DNA of 64,000 nt from Nocardia donostiensis (lineage in GTDB: Bacteria > Actinomycetota > Actinomycetes > Mycobacteriales > Mycobacteriaceae): NCBI RefSeq assembly GCF_002081715.1, contig NZ_MUKP01000017.1:50253-114252 (forward strand). The letters run 5' to 3'. A program made the position numbers and the translations under genes. This document shows positions 27,338-36,365 of the stretch, in pieces. The stretch's first letter is position 1. Every line of letters starts with the position of its first letter. The notes under the pieces were generated by a model. It did no database searches. It was given only the letters and a program-made list of their open reading frames with translations, and was not told the origin of the DNA.

Positions 27338-28921
27338 ATGGAGCCGACGGACACTATGTGGGCCGCGATGGCGAATGACGTGCCGCTGAGCCCGCTCAGC
27401 TTTCTACACCGTACGGCGGATATCAAAGGCGATGACCTTGCCTTGACAACCGATGCCGGGCAACAGATCTCGTGGTCGGGTCTGCTCGACCGAGCGCAAC
27501 GGCTTGCGGCCAACCTGCGCGGGCTGGGGCTGGGATCCGAGGACCGGGTCGCGATCCTCGCGCCCAACGACGCTCCACTGCTGGAAGCACACTACGGGGT
27601 GCCAGGGGCCGGTTGCGAGCTCGTCGCGCTCAACACCCGGCTCTCGCCGACCGAGTACGAGGACCTGCTGCGCAGATCCGGGGCCAAGGTGGTTATCGCG
27701 GACGCCTCGTTGGCCGACCGGGTCGAACAGGTGGCGGATCGTCTGCCGGAGATCCGGGCGATCGTGACGGTGACCGACGCCGAGGACCGCGACGGCTACG
27801 AGCAGTGGTTGCGATCGGTGCGCGGCGTCTCGCTGCGCCTGCCGCGGGACGAGCGGGCGCCGCTGGCCATCAACTTCACCTCGGGAACCACCGCGGGCCC
27901 GAAAGGCGCGGTGTACACCCACCGCGGGTGCTACCTCAACGCCCTGGGCCAGGTGGTGGCTACCGGGCTGCGGGCTGATTCGCGATACCTGTGGACGCTG
28001 CCGATGTTCCATTGCAACGGCTGGTGTTTCACCTGGGCGGTGACCGCGGTGGGGGCCCAGCACATCGCCCTTCGCAAGGTCGATCCCGCCCGCGTGCTCG
28101 ACCTCATCGACGTACACGGCGTCACACACCTGTGCGGCGCACCCGTGGTGCTGGGCGGCCTGGTCGAGGAGAGCCGCACCCACCACAGGCGATTCGACCA
28201 CGACGTGACCTTCGCTGTCGGCGGTGCGCCGCCGTCCCCGGCCGCGATCGAGGCGATGTCGGGAATGGGGGTGCAGATCCTGCACCTGTACGGTGCGACC
28301 GAGACCTACGGCCCCTCGCTCGTGTGCGAGCCGCGGCCGTCGTGGTCGTCGCTGAACGCCAACGAACTCTCGCGCAAACTTTCCCGGCAGGGGGTGCGCA
28401 CGCTGAGCGTGGAGGCGGTTCGAGTGGTCACCGAAAGCGGGCACGACGTCCCGGCCGATGGCCGTGCAGTCGGCGAGATCGTGGTCCGTTCCAATACCGT
28501 CATGTCCCACTACCTCGACAATCCTGCCGCCACGCAGGAGGTGTTCGACGGCGGCTGGCTGCACACCGGCGATGTCGCAGTGCGCCACCCCGACGGCTAC
28601 ATCGAAATCCACGACAGGATGAAGGACATCATCATCAGCGGCGGTGAGAACATCTCCTCGATCGAGGTCGAGAACTCGCTGCTCGAACATCCAGCCGTGC
28701 TGGAAGCGGCAGTGGTGGCAAGAAGCGATCTCAGGTGGGGGGAGGTCCCGGTCGCGTTCGTCGCTCTGCGTGACGGTCACCTGGTCACCGAGGGTGAGTT
28801 GGTCGCCTGGTTGCGGGCACGAATCGCCCATTTCAAGGTACCCAAATCGGTCACTTTCGGTGAGCTGCCGAAGACCGCGACAGGCAAGATCAGAAAGGCC
28901 GAGTTGCGCGATGCCTACTGA
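27338..28921 (+). CDS. Acyl-CoA ligase (AMP-forming)
   Basis: This 527-residue ANL-family ligase has the P-loop FTSGTTAGPKGAVYTH (about 171-186), LYGATETYGP, the hinge GWLHTGDVAVRHPDGYIEI and the C-terminal Lys in PKTATGKIRKAEL. It activates a carboxylic acid as CoA thioester, the entry step of the operon's beta-oxidation-like path. ATG at 27338 follows GGGAGG by 6 bases. The acid cannot be read from sequence. Confidence 0.85.
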   Translation: MEPTDTMWAAMANDVPLSPLSFLHRTADIKGDDLALTTDAGQQISWSGLLDRAQRLAANLRGLGLGSEDRVAILAPNDAPLLEAHYGVPGAGCELVALNTRLSPTEYEDLLRRSGAKVVIADASLADRVEQVADRLPEIRAIVTVTDAEDRDGYEQWLRSVRGVSLRLPRDERAPLAINFTSGTTAGPKGAVYTHRGCYLNALGQVVATGLRADSRYLWTLPMFHCNGWCFTWAVTAVGAQHIALRKVDPARVLDLIDVHGVTHLCGAPVVLGGLVEESRTHHRRFDHDVTFAVGGAPPSPAAIEAMSGMGVQILHLYGATETYGPSLVCEPRPSWSSLNANELSRKLSRQGVRTLSVEAVRVVTESGHDVPADGRAVGEIVVRSNTVMSHYLDNPAATQEVFDGGWLHTGDVAVRHPDGYIEIHDRMKDIIISGGENISSIEVENSLLEHPAVLEAAVVARSDLRWGEVPVAFVALRDGHLVTEGELVAWLRARIAHFKVPKSVTFGELPKTATGKIRKAELRDAY

Positions 28922-29708
28922 TCGCGGCCACCGCTTCGGCGTGGACCGCGCCGCATTGCTGCTCGACGCGTTCGAAGGATCGGATCGCCTGACCCTTGCG
29001 CAGTTGGTGCATAAAACTGGTCTGCCGCGCTCCTCGGCCCATCGGATGCTCGACCGGCTCGTCCAACTCCGGTGGTTGCACCGGGAGGACGGCTACTACG
29101 AGCTGGGGACGCGGCTACTCGAATTGGGCTCACTGGCGCTGCACCAGAGCAGGCTGCATCAAGCGGCGCTGCCCTTCCTGCACGAACTGCACCGGGTGAC
29201 CGGACATGTTGTGCATCTCGCCGTGCTCGACGGCAGTGATGTCGTCTATCTCGAGAAGCTCGGCTGGGGGCTCGCCGCCCGGCTTCCCTCGCGGGTCGGC
29301 TGGCGGCAGCCGGCTGTGCGCACGAGCGTAGGCAAGGCGATACTCGCCCACCTGTCTCCGGACGAACTGGACAGGATCCTTGCGGTCGAGCGCCGCCCGC
29401 ACCGCACCCGCGCCGGCCCTCTGGATGTGCGGCGAATGCACGCCGAGCTGGCCCGGGTCCGCGACCGGGGCGTCTCCATCGACCACGGGGAGACAGTTCA
29501 TGGGATCGGCTGTCTCGGAACACCCGTCGGCGCAACCGGTGCGGTAATCGCGGCAGTCTCTGTGTGCGGGCCGATCTCCGAGGTACCGGCCGACTACCTA
29601 CTCGCCGGTCCTCTTCGCTTTGCTGCGCAAGGTATTTGGCGCAGATACAAGGATCGGGGACCGGGCATCGCGCCAGGTCCCCGATCACTGGGATCCGTTA
29701 CGCCTTGA
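28911..29708 (+). CDS. IclR-family regulator
   Basis: This 265-residue protein has an N-terminal winged helix (about 8-70: LAQLVHKTGLPRSSAHRMLDRL) and an IclR effector domain (RTSVGKAILAHLSPDEL, GIGCLGTPV). It starts inside the ligase gene (11-base overlap), so it belongs to the cyclase-to-ligase operon. It overlaps the convergent MFS gene end by 11 bases. It is a second local regulator besides the GntR protein. Confidence 0.78.
   Translation: MPTDRGHRFGVDRAALLLDAFEGSDRLTLAQLVHKTGLPRSSAHRMLDRLVQLRWLHREDGYYELGTRLLELGSLALHQSRLHQAALPFLHELHRVTGHVVHLAVLDGSDVVYLEKLGWGLAARLPSRVGWRQPAVRTSVGKAILAHLSPDELDRILAVERRPHRTRAGPLDVRRMHAELARVRDRGVSIDHGETVHGIGCLGTPVGATGAVIAAVSVCGPISEVPADYLLAGPLRFAAQGIWRRYKDRGPGIAPGPRSLGSVTP
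29652..29686. terminator. Hairpin inside the convergent IclR/MFS ends
   Basis: Perfect 11-base arms (GATCGGGGACC and complement) around a 13-base loop lie within the last codons of the IclR gene and just beyond the MFS stop. The location between convergent operons suggests a bidirectional terminator encoded inside a coding end. Confidence 0.55.
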
Positions 29709-31197
29709 CCGCGGCGGCCGATCGCACCGGCACGCTGGGGCCATGGGGATCCGTCAGCGCCAGTTCACGAATGGTCCGTGGCAGCGCATAGGCGGCGATC
29801 GCCCCGATCAGAGCCACCGTCGCGGACAGCACGAACACGATCGTGATGCCGTGATCGCTGTAGAACGCCTTCCCGCCGGCGACCAACGCGATGTGTGAGT
29901 TCAGGATCGCGAACGCGATAATCGGCACAATCGCCGAGACGAGGCTTTGGGCCACGGCGACGATACTTGCGGCAGTGGCCTGCAACTGCGGCACGACGGC
30001 CGCGATCACCAGGTTCGGGATCGACGCATAGATGAACCCCTGGCCGAGACCGAACAAGCCGATGAAAGCAATGAGCAGCGCCTTCTGGTCGTGCACCCCG
30101 GCCGACAACAGCGCCGCAACGACCTCTATCGCCAGGCCGGACGCCATGAGCCAGCGCAGGGGCACACGTCGAACCAACACACCGACGAGGATCCCGCCCG
30201 CCAACGTCATTGCCCCGAACGGCGCCTGGAAAATCGCGAACCCCTGTGCCGTGACGCCGAACCCGTAACCGAGCCCAAGGTGTGCTGGTGTCATGCACAT
30301 CAGCGGCAACACCAGCGAGAACACAACGCCGGCACCGTAGCAAGCTCCTGCTCCGATCGTGGTGAGCGCGACGGATCGCCGACCAAGGACACGGAGGTCG
30401 ATGAGCGGCTCGCGCACGCTCCGAGCAGAGGCGAACCAGCAACCCAGCAGGACCCCACCACCGATCAGGCACCCGAGCGTCGCGGGTGCGGTCCACCCCC
30501 AATGAGGTCCGAAGCTGATCGCCACCAGGATGCCCGCCAGGCCTGCGCTGAGCAACGACGCGCCGATCGGGTCGAGCCGTCCGTTGGTGCGGACCGAGGA
30601 CTCGTCGGTGGTGAGGACGATCAGAACTGCGAGCACCGACAACCCGATCACGGCAAACCAGAAGATACTGCGGAATCCGAAATCATCGATCAGCCAGCCG
30701 GCGAGAAACGGGGCAAGGACCGTGATCACTCCCATACCGCTCGTGGCAATGCTGACGGCCAACGGCACCGTGCGCTTCGGGTAGACATCGCGGATCAAGC
30801 TGTAGCTCAAGAACAGACACGGCGTCAGCAGGCCGGTGAGCGCCCGGCCTGCGATGAGCATCGGATACGTCGTGGCGAGAGCCGACAGCAGCGATCCGAG
30901 CGCAGCCAACACGGTGCAGGCCAACAGGATAGCGCGTTTGCCATGCCGGTCGGCAAGCCTGCCGACCAGAGGGCAGGAGATGGCGCCGACGAGAAGAAAG
31001 GCCGTGAGCAACCAGGCGCCCTGGGTGGTTTCGTAGTGGACGAGGATCTCAGGCAATGCGATCGAGATCATCATGTAGCTGACCGCAAGCATTTCGAGGA
31101 GCAATACGATGGTGACCAGCGAGCACACCAGACGCGGGGTCCAGCCGCCCTCCTCGTCGAGGGCATCGCATAACGGCGGGGAGGCATCAATACTCAT
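29698..31197 (-). CDS. MFS transporter, DHA2/EmrB-QacA type
   Basis: This 499-residue protein has about 14 hydrophobic helices. Motif A is LVGRLADRHGKRAILL (about 78-93), and RALTGLLTPCLFLS is typical of 14-helix drug/proton antiporters and some aromatic-acid permeases. It faces the IclR gene and is upstream on the same strand of nothing else, so it may be a single-gene unit. It could export a toxic intermediate or import the island substrate. Confidence 0.8.
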   Translation of the reverse strand: MSIDASPPLCDALDEEGGWTPRLVCSLVTIVLLLEMLAVSYMMISIALPEILVHYETTQGAWLLTAFLLVGAISCPLVGRLADRHGKRAILLACTVLAALGSLLSALATTYPMLIAGRALTGLLTPCLFLSYSLIRDVYPKRTVPLAVSIATSGMGVITVLAPFLAGWLIDDFGFRSIFWFAVIGLSVLAVLIVLTTDESSVRTNGRLDPIGASLLSAGLAGILVAISFGPHWGWTAPATLGCLIGGGVLLGCWFASARSVREPLIDLRVLGRRSVALTTIGAGACYGAGVVFSLVLPLMCMTPAHLGLGYGFGVTAQGFAIFQAPFGAMTLAGGILVGVLVRRVPLRWLMASGLAIEVVAALLSAGVHDQKALLIAFIGLFGLGQGFIYASIPNLVIAAVVPQLQATAASIVAVAQSLVSAIVPIIAFAILNSHIALVAGGKAFYSDHGITIVFVLSATVALIGAIAAYALPRTIRELALTDPHGPSVPVRSAAAVKA

Positions 31198-31528
31198 GAG
31201 TGGATGTCCGATCTAATGGAGGTATGCCGCTACGGAAGTCGGTTCACAGGTCGACGATGCATCCGGCGGCCTACGCCTGTGACGATTGTCACGACTGGCA
31301 GATTCAGACTAATTACGCAGAAGAGGCGGCGATAGTCCTTTCCCGCTGGGCGGGACCGGTGGGAAACGACAATTCGGTACCGTCGACTTTCCGAGGGATC
31401 GAAGTTGTGAATCCCCTGCCCTTCGGAGACAGGAGAACGCGAAAATCTGTTGCGGTAGGTTCGATTCGAATCGCTGGCCCGCAATTGGCCCGGCATACAC
31501 GAGGGGGGCGTCCGTGCCCGGGTATCAG
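31198..31528. other. 331-base gap with no gene
   Basis: The stretch between the MFS start and the MaoC stop has open frames but none with a ribosome site or recognisable protein character. It presumably holds the MFS promoter. No copy of the island palindrome was found here. Confidence 0.4.
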
Positions 31529-31999
31529 CTACTCGTAATAGCGTCCGACGTTCTCTGCCACGCACACGGGTTTGGTCGAGCCGAGTCGTTCATAGGTGCG
31601 GGTCGTTACGACGTCGGCGCCGCCGGTGACCTCGACAACCCTGGTCACCATCGCTCGCATACGGATCGATGAGCCCACCGGGATGGGGGCAGGAAAACGC
31701 ACCCGGTTGTATCCGTAGTTGAGGCTTCGGGAGAACCCGTCGAATTCGAGGAGCGAGGCCATGAATCCCGGACCGAGCGACAGAACATACAGCCCATGAG
31801 CGAGCGTCGATCCATAGGCGCTGCGGGATGCACGTTTCTCGTCGACGTGAATCCACTGATAATCGCCCGTCATGTCCGCGAAGGCCTGTATTCGATCCTG
31901 GGTGATCACATGCCAGCCGGTGGGGCCGAGCTCGACACCTATAAGCGCTCGAAAGTCGTCGACACTGTTCGCTCTATGGGGTAGTTGCTGAAATACCAT
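31529..31999 (-). CDS. MaoC-family (R)-specific hydratase
   Basis: This 156-residue hot-dog protein has the hydratase motif in DMTGDYQWIHVDEKRA and STLAHGLYVLSL, with Asp and His positioned for water addition to an enoyl-CoA. It is closely similar in layout to the MaoC protein at 43952-44404. It lies 13 bases downstream of the acyl-CoA ligase gene and is probably cotranscribed. Confidence 0.82.
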   Translation of the reverse strand: MVFQQLPHRANSVDDFRALIGVELGPTGWHVITQDRIQAFADMTGDYQWIHVDEKRASRSAYGSTLAHGLYVLSLGPGFMASLLEFDGFSRSLNYGYNRVRFPAPIPVGSSIRMRAMVTRVVEVTGGADVVTTRTYERLGSTKPVCVAENVGRYYE

Positions 32000-32012
32000 A
32001 ATCTCGGTTCTG

Positions 32013-33554
32013 CTACCGGCGGGCCGGATCGGCAGACCTGAGCGCCGCGGCGCGCACGGCCTTACGGTCGGGTTTGTTGTTTGCGGTCAGAGGAATCGAG
32101 TCGAGCAGCCGCACGGTTTTCGGAATTTTGAAGCCGGCGAGGCTGTCGCGACAATACTGCCGGAGTTCGTCGGCAAGGATCATGGTGCCCGGGGCCGGAA
32201 CGATGCCCACCTCGACTCGCTCGCCCCAGAATTCGTCCGGCATTCCGTACACGATGGCGTCGGCGACCCCGGGATGGTTCAACACGACTTCCTCGACCTC
32301 GCGCGGGAAGACGTTCTCGCCGCCGCTGATGATCATCTCCTTCTTCCGTCCCGCAATGTGCAGCCAACCGTCCTCGGTCCGGGAGGCGAGGTCTCCGATG
32401 TGGACCCCGTCGGGCCGAAAGGTTTCGGCTGTCTCAGCGGGAAGGCCGAAGTAGCCCTGGGTCTGCCACGGGCACGACACGACGAGCTCACCGATCTCGC
32501 CCGCGCCCACCTCTCGGCCATCGTCTCCCACGATCCGGACGACGACACCGGGCAGCGGACGACCCACGCCGACATACCGCCCGGCCTCGAGGTCTTCGTG
32601 ATCGAATCCGATCACAGACCCGAACTCGGTCGCACCGAAGCCGGCCCGGATACGGGCATTCGGGAAGTCCCGGAGCAGGTCTCGGACGAAGTTGCCGGTC
32701 GAAGGTGCCGAGCCATAGCGGATTGCGGTCACTGTTTCCCGACGGGTTTGCGCGAAGGAGTCGTGTTCATGCAGGGCGGTGAACATCGTCGGCGCACCCA
32801 TGAGCCGACTGGCTCCGTCGTTGATTGCGGCGAGGGCGGCGCCGGCATCGAAGCGGCGTTGGATCCACACTTCGCCTCCCACGAACAGGGGCGTCAACAG
32901 ATTGGTCCCGAGGGTGATGTGGAAGAAGGGCGAGAAGCACAACTCGATGTCGGAGGGTGTGCGCGGATTGCCGTGGGCGCAGGTGTTCAGCCACAGCCAC
33001 AGGCTACGATGGGTGTGCACCGCGCCCTTGGGGGATCCGGTCGTGCCTCCGGTCGGGAAAATGATTGCCGGGGCAGTTTCCGACACCCCAGACACCTCAG
33101 CGAGTTCTCGAACGGGCGTGTGTAGTGGCGCCAGCCGTTCGGTGGCCGAGACCGTCGCGGCAGTCGACGGCAACTCGATAGCGCGGTAGCCGGTCCGACG
33201 GGCGAGGTCGATATAGGAGGGATCGGCGACAACGAGTCTCGGTTCGAGCGCGGCGAGGTACGTGCGTGCTTCCACGGCGGTCAGCCGAGTGTTGAGCGGT
33301 GCGGCCACTATGCCCGCGGCCATCGCTCCCAGGATCACCATGGTGTGGGGAATCGAAGGCTCCATGGCGGTCACCACCCGGTCTCCCGGCCGCACACCCG
33401 CGTCCAGCAGTCCCGCGCCGACACCGTTCATGACCGTGACGAGGTCGGCGTAGGAGATCTCTCCGAACTCGTCGCGCAGCGCACGTCGGTGCGCACCATG
33501 CGGCTGCGTCCCGAGTGTCGCCAGCCACGAAGGCAACGTCAGTGGTGCACGCAT
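32013..33554 (-). CDS. Second acyl-CoA ligase (AMP-forming)
   Basis: This 513-residue ANL ligase has IFPTGGTTGSPKGAVHTH (P-loop, with Gly where Ser/Thr is common), GFGATEFGSVIGF, VHIGDLASRTEDGWLHI and C-terminal PLTANNKPDRKAV. ATG at 33554 is chosen for AAAGGAG 7 bases upstream. It would activate a different acid or the same acid as the first ligase. Its promoter carries the island operator. Confidence 0.83.
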   Translation of the reverse strand: MRAPLTLPSWLATLGTQPHGAHRRALRDEFGEISYADLVTVMNGVGAGLLDAGVRPGDRVVTAMEPSIPHTMVILGAMAAGIVAAPLNTRLTAVEARTYLAALEPRLVVADPSYIDLARRTGYRAIELPSTAATVSATERLAPLHTPVRELAEVSGVSETAPAIIFPTGGTTGSPKGAVHTHRSLWLWLNTCAHGNPRTPSDIELCFSPFFHITLGTNLLTPLFVGGEVWIQRRFDAGAALAAINDGASRLMGAPTMFTALHEHDSFAQTRRETVTAIRYGSAPSTGNFVRDLLRDFPNARIRAGFGATEFGSVIGFDHEDLEAGRYVGVGRPLPGVVVRIVGDDGREVGAGEIGELVVSCPWQTQGYFGLPAETAETFRPDGVHIGDLASRTEDGWLHIAGRKKEMIISGGENVFPREVEEVVLNHPGVADAIVYGMPDEFWGERVEVGIVPAPGTMILADELRQYCRDSLAGFKIPKTVRLLDSIPLTANNKPDRKAVRAAALRSADPARR

Positions 33555-33632
33555 GCGCCAACTCCTTTCGCCGCGCCCCCGCATCGCTCGGGCGCCGTGT
33601 CCGGCATCGTTTGCACCGGATCACCCAAACCG

Positions 33633-33673
33633 GTATTGAGTACACTTATAAAGCGGTTGGTGAGAAGGGTCAA
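33633..33673 (-). promoter_or_regulatory. Promoter plus operator of the MaoC/ligase operon
   Basis: On the minus strand TTGACC (33673-33668), a 17-base spacer and TATAAG (33650-33645) are followed at once by GTGTACTCAATAC, a copy of the island motif. This whole unit of about 45 bases is similar to the plus-strand element at 40904-40944. Confidence 0.6.
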
Positions 33674-33765
33674 TTTTTCGGCGATGCGGGTCCGAGATGC
33701 CGGAAAAGCGCATCGCCCTCGTATCCAGCGCGTGGAGGCAGCGTGATCGACACCCTGCGCTACGT

Positions 33766-33784
33766 AATCAATGCACTCAATTTG
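33766..33784. promoter_or_regulatory. Island operator copy
   Basis: AATCAATGCACTCAATTTG is the complement of CAAATTGAGTGCATTGATT, closely matching the copy at 40513-40530 over 14 bases. Confidence 0.45.
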
Positions 33785-34069
33785 CCACAGCGACTCGACA
33801 GCACGGACCTGGAGTCCGAGGAGATCGCACTACCTGCCGAGCGAGGAGACTGCGGCGACCACGGGACGAATGGCGCACACAGACGGACAGCCACCGCCGG
33901 TCACGCTGCCGCCCGCGAGTGCCGGTCGAGCCATTCACCACCAGCACTGGACGCCACCCGAGGTGCCGAGGTCTTGCGCACAGACTCGGCTGATGCACTT
34001 CGCCCAGCAGGCAACGAACACGGTTGCCCACGCCCATACCGAGCAATTCGCCGTACGCCAGCCACCATC

Positions 34070-34098
34070 TTGCCAACCCTTCGTATTGAGTATACTGT
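34070..34098 (+). promoter_or_regulatory. Island operator copy and possible promoter of the acyl-CoA dehydrogenase operon
   Basis: GTATTGAGTATACTG (34083-34097) contains TATACT (34091-34096), a good -10. TTGCCA at 34070-34075 is a possible -35 with a short 15-base spacer. The operator would occlude the -10. Confidence 0.45.
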
Positions 34099-34219
34099 TT
34101 TCTTGAAAAGAATGCCATTTTCGCCGTAACCAGGCACGAAGCAGGCATATTCCGTATCCTCGACTGCGGGGTTCGCTTCGTAGCATCGAGCGGTTGTCAT
34201 CAAGTTAGGAGCAACTCAG

Positions 34220-34288
34220 GTGGATTACACCCACACCCTCCCGACATGCGGACCAGGTAGATCGACCCGACACGACGGGGGCCGGTGA
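34220..34288 (+). CDS. 22-codon leader ORF before the acyl-CoA dehydrogenase operon
   Basis: GTG at 34220 follows TTAGGAGC by 7 bases and encodes MDYTHTLPTCGPGRSTRHDGGR. Its TGA (34286-34288) shares one base with the ATG of the next gene (TGATG). The strong ribosome site belongs to this ORF, as with the pcaD leader at 1698. It may serve translational coupling. Confidence 0.4.
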   Translation: MDYTHTLPTCGPGRSTRHDGGR

Positions 34289-35433
34289 TGGAATTCGCGT
34301 GGAGCAAGGAGGACGCGGCCTTCCGGAGTGAACTCGTCGACTATCTCGACACCGAACTGACCGAGGAATGGCTCCGATCCGACGGAACCGGGCTCGGCAG
34401 CGCGGTGTACACCGAGTTCTCGAAGTCGTTCGTAGGCAAGCTCGCGGCGAAGGGATGGCTGACCCCACATTGGCCGCAGGAGTATGGCGGCCGCGGTCAG
34501 AGCGCGTGGCAGCATTTCGTGCTGGGCGAGGAGATGTGGAAGCGCGGCGAGCCGCGCGGGCCGCAATACATGAACGTCAACTGGGTTGGCCCGGCGATCA
34601 TCAAATACGGCACCCAGGAGCAGAAGCAGACACTGTTACCGCCCATCGCGCGCGGTGAAGTGTTTTGGTGCCAAGGATTCTCGGAGCCGGAGGCCGGCAC
34701 CGACCTGGCGTCGTTGAAGACGCGCGCGGTGCGCGACGGTGACGACTACGTCCTCAACGGTCAGAAAATCTGGACATCGTATGCGAACGCCGCCGACTAC
34801 TGTTTCCTGTTGGCACGCACCGGGTCACCCGCATCCGGCCGGAACGGCATCTCCGTTTTTCTGCTGCCGATGGACACACCAGGTGTCGAAATCCGGCGTA
34901 TCGACTGCCTCGTGGGTGAGCACTCCTTCAACGAAGTCTTCCTCACCGACGTACGTCTTCCGCGCAGCGCCTTGCTGGGCGAGGAGAACAACGGGTGGAA
35001 CATCGTCCGGCGTACCCTCGCCTACGAGCGAGTCGGTGCGCCGCGCTACGCACGCGCCGCGCTGGTGCTCGACGGACTCGCCGACTGGGCCAGAAGCCGT
35101 GGATCATTGGCCGATCCCGGCGTGCAGGAGCAGTTCGGCGAGGCGCGCGCGCTGTGTGAGGCCGCCCGGGTGCTCGTGTACCGCGTGATCGATGAGCGCG
35201 CTAAGCAGAAGGAACCGTCGCCGCTGGCCTATCAGGCCCGCGCGGCGATGGTGCAGGCCGAGCGCGCCGTCGGCGATCTGGCATTGGACGTCATGGGAAG
35301 CGAGGCTCTGGTCGAACACTCCCTCGGCGATGCACAGTTCCGCAACTCCCTCGGCGCCGGCATCGCGGCCGGCAGCTACGAGGTGCAACTCAACCTGATA
35401 TCGCGGCTCATCCTGGGAATGCCGAAGGACTAG
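34288..35433 (+). CDS. Acyl-CoA dehydrogenase, alpha-type subunit
   Basis: This 381-residue flavoprotein has the acyl-CoA dehydrogenase motifs QGFSEPEAGTDLASL (FAD contact), GQKIWTSYANAAD and a C-terminal SYEVQLNLISRLIL, where the Glu could be the catalytic base. It introduces a double bond in an acyl-CoA. It is followed by two short dehydrogenases (309 and 316 residues), the pattern of alpha2beta2 enzymes such as the steroid-degrading ChsE/IpdE pairs. It heads a five-gene operon with near-zero spacing. Confidence 0.85.
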   Translation: MEFAWSKEDAAFRSELVDYLDTELTEEWLRSDGTGLGSAVYTEFSKSFVGKLAAKGWLTPHWPQEYGGRGQSAWQHFVLGEEMWKRGEPRGPQYMNVNWVGPAIIKYGTQEQKQTLLPPIARGEVFWCQGFSEPEAGTDLASLKTRAVRDGDDYVLNGQKIWTSYANAADYCFLLARTGSPASGRNGISVFLLPMDTPGVEIRRIDCLVGEHSFNEVFLTDVRLPRSALLGEENNGWNIVRRTLAYERVGAPRYARAALVLDGLADWARSRGSLADPGVQEQFGEARALCEAARVLVYRVIDERAKQKEPSPLAYQARAAMVQAERAVGDLALDVMGSEALVEHSLGDAQFRNSLGAGIAAGSYEVQLNLISRLILGMPKD

Positions 35434-35435
35434 AC

Positions 35436-36365
35436 ATGGATTTCGAACTCTCCGACACACAGCGGCCCGTAGTGGACGCGCTCGACACACTTCTCGCTCG
35501 ACACGCCGGCGTGGAGCGGTGCCGAAAGCTGGCCTCTGGCGAAGGGTACGACCACGCCCTCGAACGGGAGTTGCGGGTCGGCGGTTTCTTCGATTCGTTC
35601 ACCGAGGAGAGTGTCGGTCCCCTCGGCGCCACCCTCGCAGTGGAGCGAATCGGAGCACATCTCGGCACGATCTCGGCCACGGCGCACCTGCTGGTGCTGC
35701 CCGCGCTGGGTATCGACTCGCTCGAAGGCGCGGTAGCGCTGGTGCTCGACGGCGAAGACCTGCCCGTCCGATTTGCCGCCGAAGCAGCCACGGTCCTGAC
35801 CGCAGGCGCGGATCGGTGCGCGCTGTCGCATTCGGCGCAGGCAGCCAGCGCTGCCCTGCCGTCGGCGTATGGGTACTCGCTGGGCCGGGTCGTCGCCGAG
35901 GCCGGCGAAGACCTGGCGCCGGGAACGGCCGCGACCATGATCAATTGGTGGCGCATCGGTGTGTCCGCCGAGGCGATCGGAATGATGCACAAAGCCCTGG
36001 ACATCGCTGTCCAGTACGCCAAAGATCGGCGGACCTTCGGGCGAGCAATCGGTTCCTTCCAGGCGCTGCAGCACCGCGCAGCGGAGCTGACCATCCTCCT
36101 CGAGGGGGCACGGTGGCTCACCTACGAGGCGGCCTTCCACGGCGCACCCGAAGAGGCTGCGGCAACCGCGGCGGCGCACACGATGGCCGCTCTGCACACA
36201 GTGACGCGCGAAACACACCAGCTCTTGGGCGCCATCGGACTCACCCGAGAGCACGATCTGCACCTCTACACGCTTCGGCTTCAGGCGCTCCGGACCGAGC
36301 TCGGTGGTCTACGCCACCATCGGCGAGCGCTGGTCGCCGCGCGATGGGGCGGGGACGTGTCATGA
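35436..36365 (+). CDS. Short acyl-CoA dehydrogenase, beta-type subunit
   Basis: This 309-residue protein keeps the helical C-terminal half (YAKDRRTFGRAIGSFQALQHRAAELTI, ETHQLLGAIGLTREHDLHLYT) but has a reduced N-terminal and beta domain and no clear catalytic Glu. Such short members pair with a full-length partner and contribute to FAD binding. It starts 2 bases after the alpha-type gene. Confidence 0.75.
   Translation: MDFELSDTQRPVVDALDTLLARHAGVERCRKLASGEGYDHALERELRVGGFFDSFTEESVGPLGATLAVERIGAHLGTISATAHLLVLPALGIDSLEGAVALVLDGEDLPVRFAAEAATVLTAGADRCALSHSAQAASAALPSAYGYSLGRVVAEAGEDLAPGTAATMINWWRIGVSAEAIGMMHKALDIAVQYAKDRRTFGRAIGSFQALQHRAAELTILLEGARWLTYEAAFHGAPEEAAATAAAHTMAALHTVTRETHQLLGAIGLTREHDLHLYTLRLQALRTELGGLRHHRRALVAARWGGDVS

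Larger units (their letters stand above)
33674..34219. other. Long regulatory/decayed intergenic region
   Basis: Apart from the operator copies at 33766-33784 and 34083-34098 no gene is supported. A short frame from ATG 33697 (MPEKRIALVSS) resembles an SDR N terminus but breaks at once, so a decayed gene is possible. Confidence 0.35.

Noticed and set aside
31200..31538. 112-codon plus-strand frame upstream of MaoC
   Set aside because: No ribosome site, low protein character and it would overlap the MaoC end.
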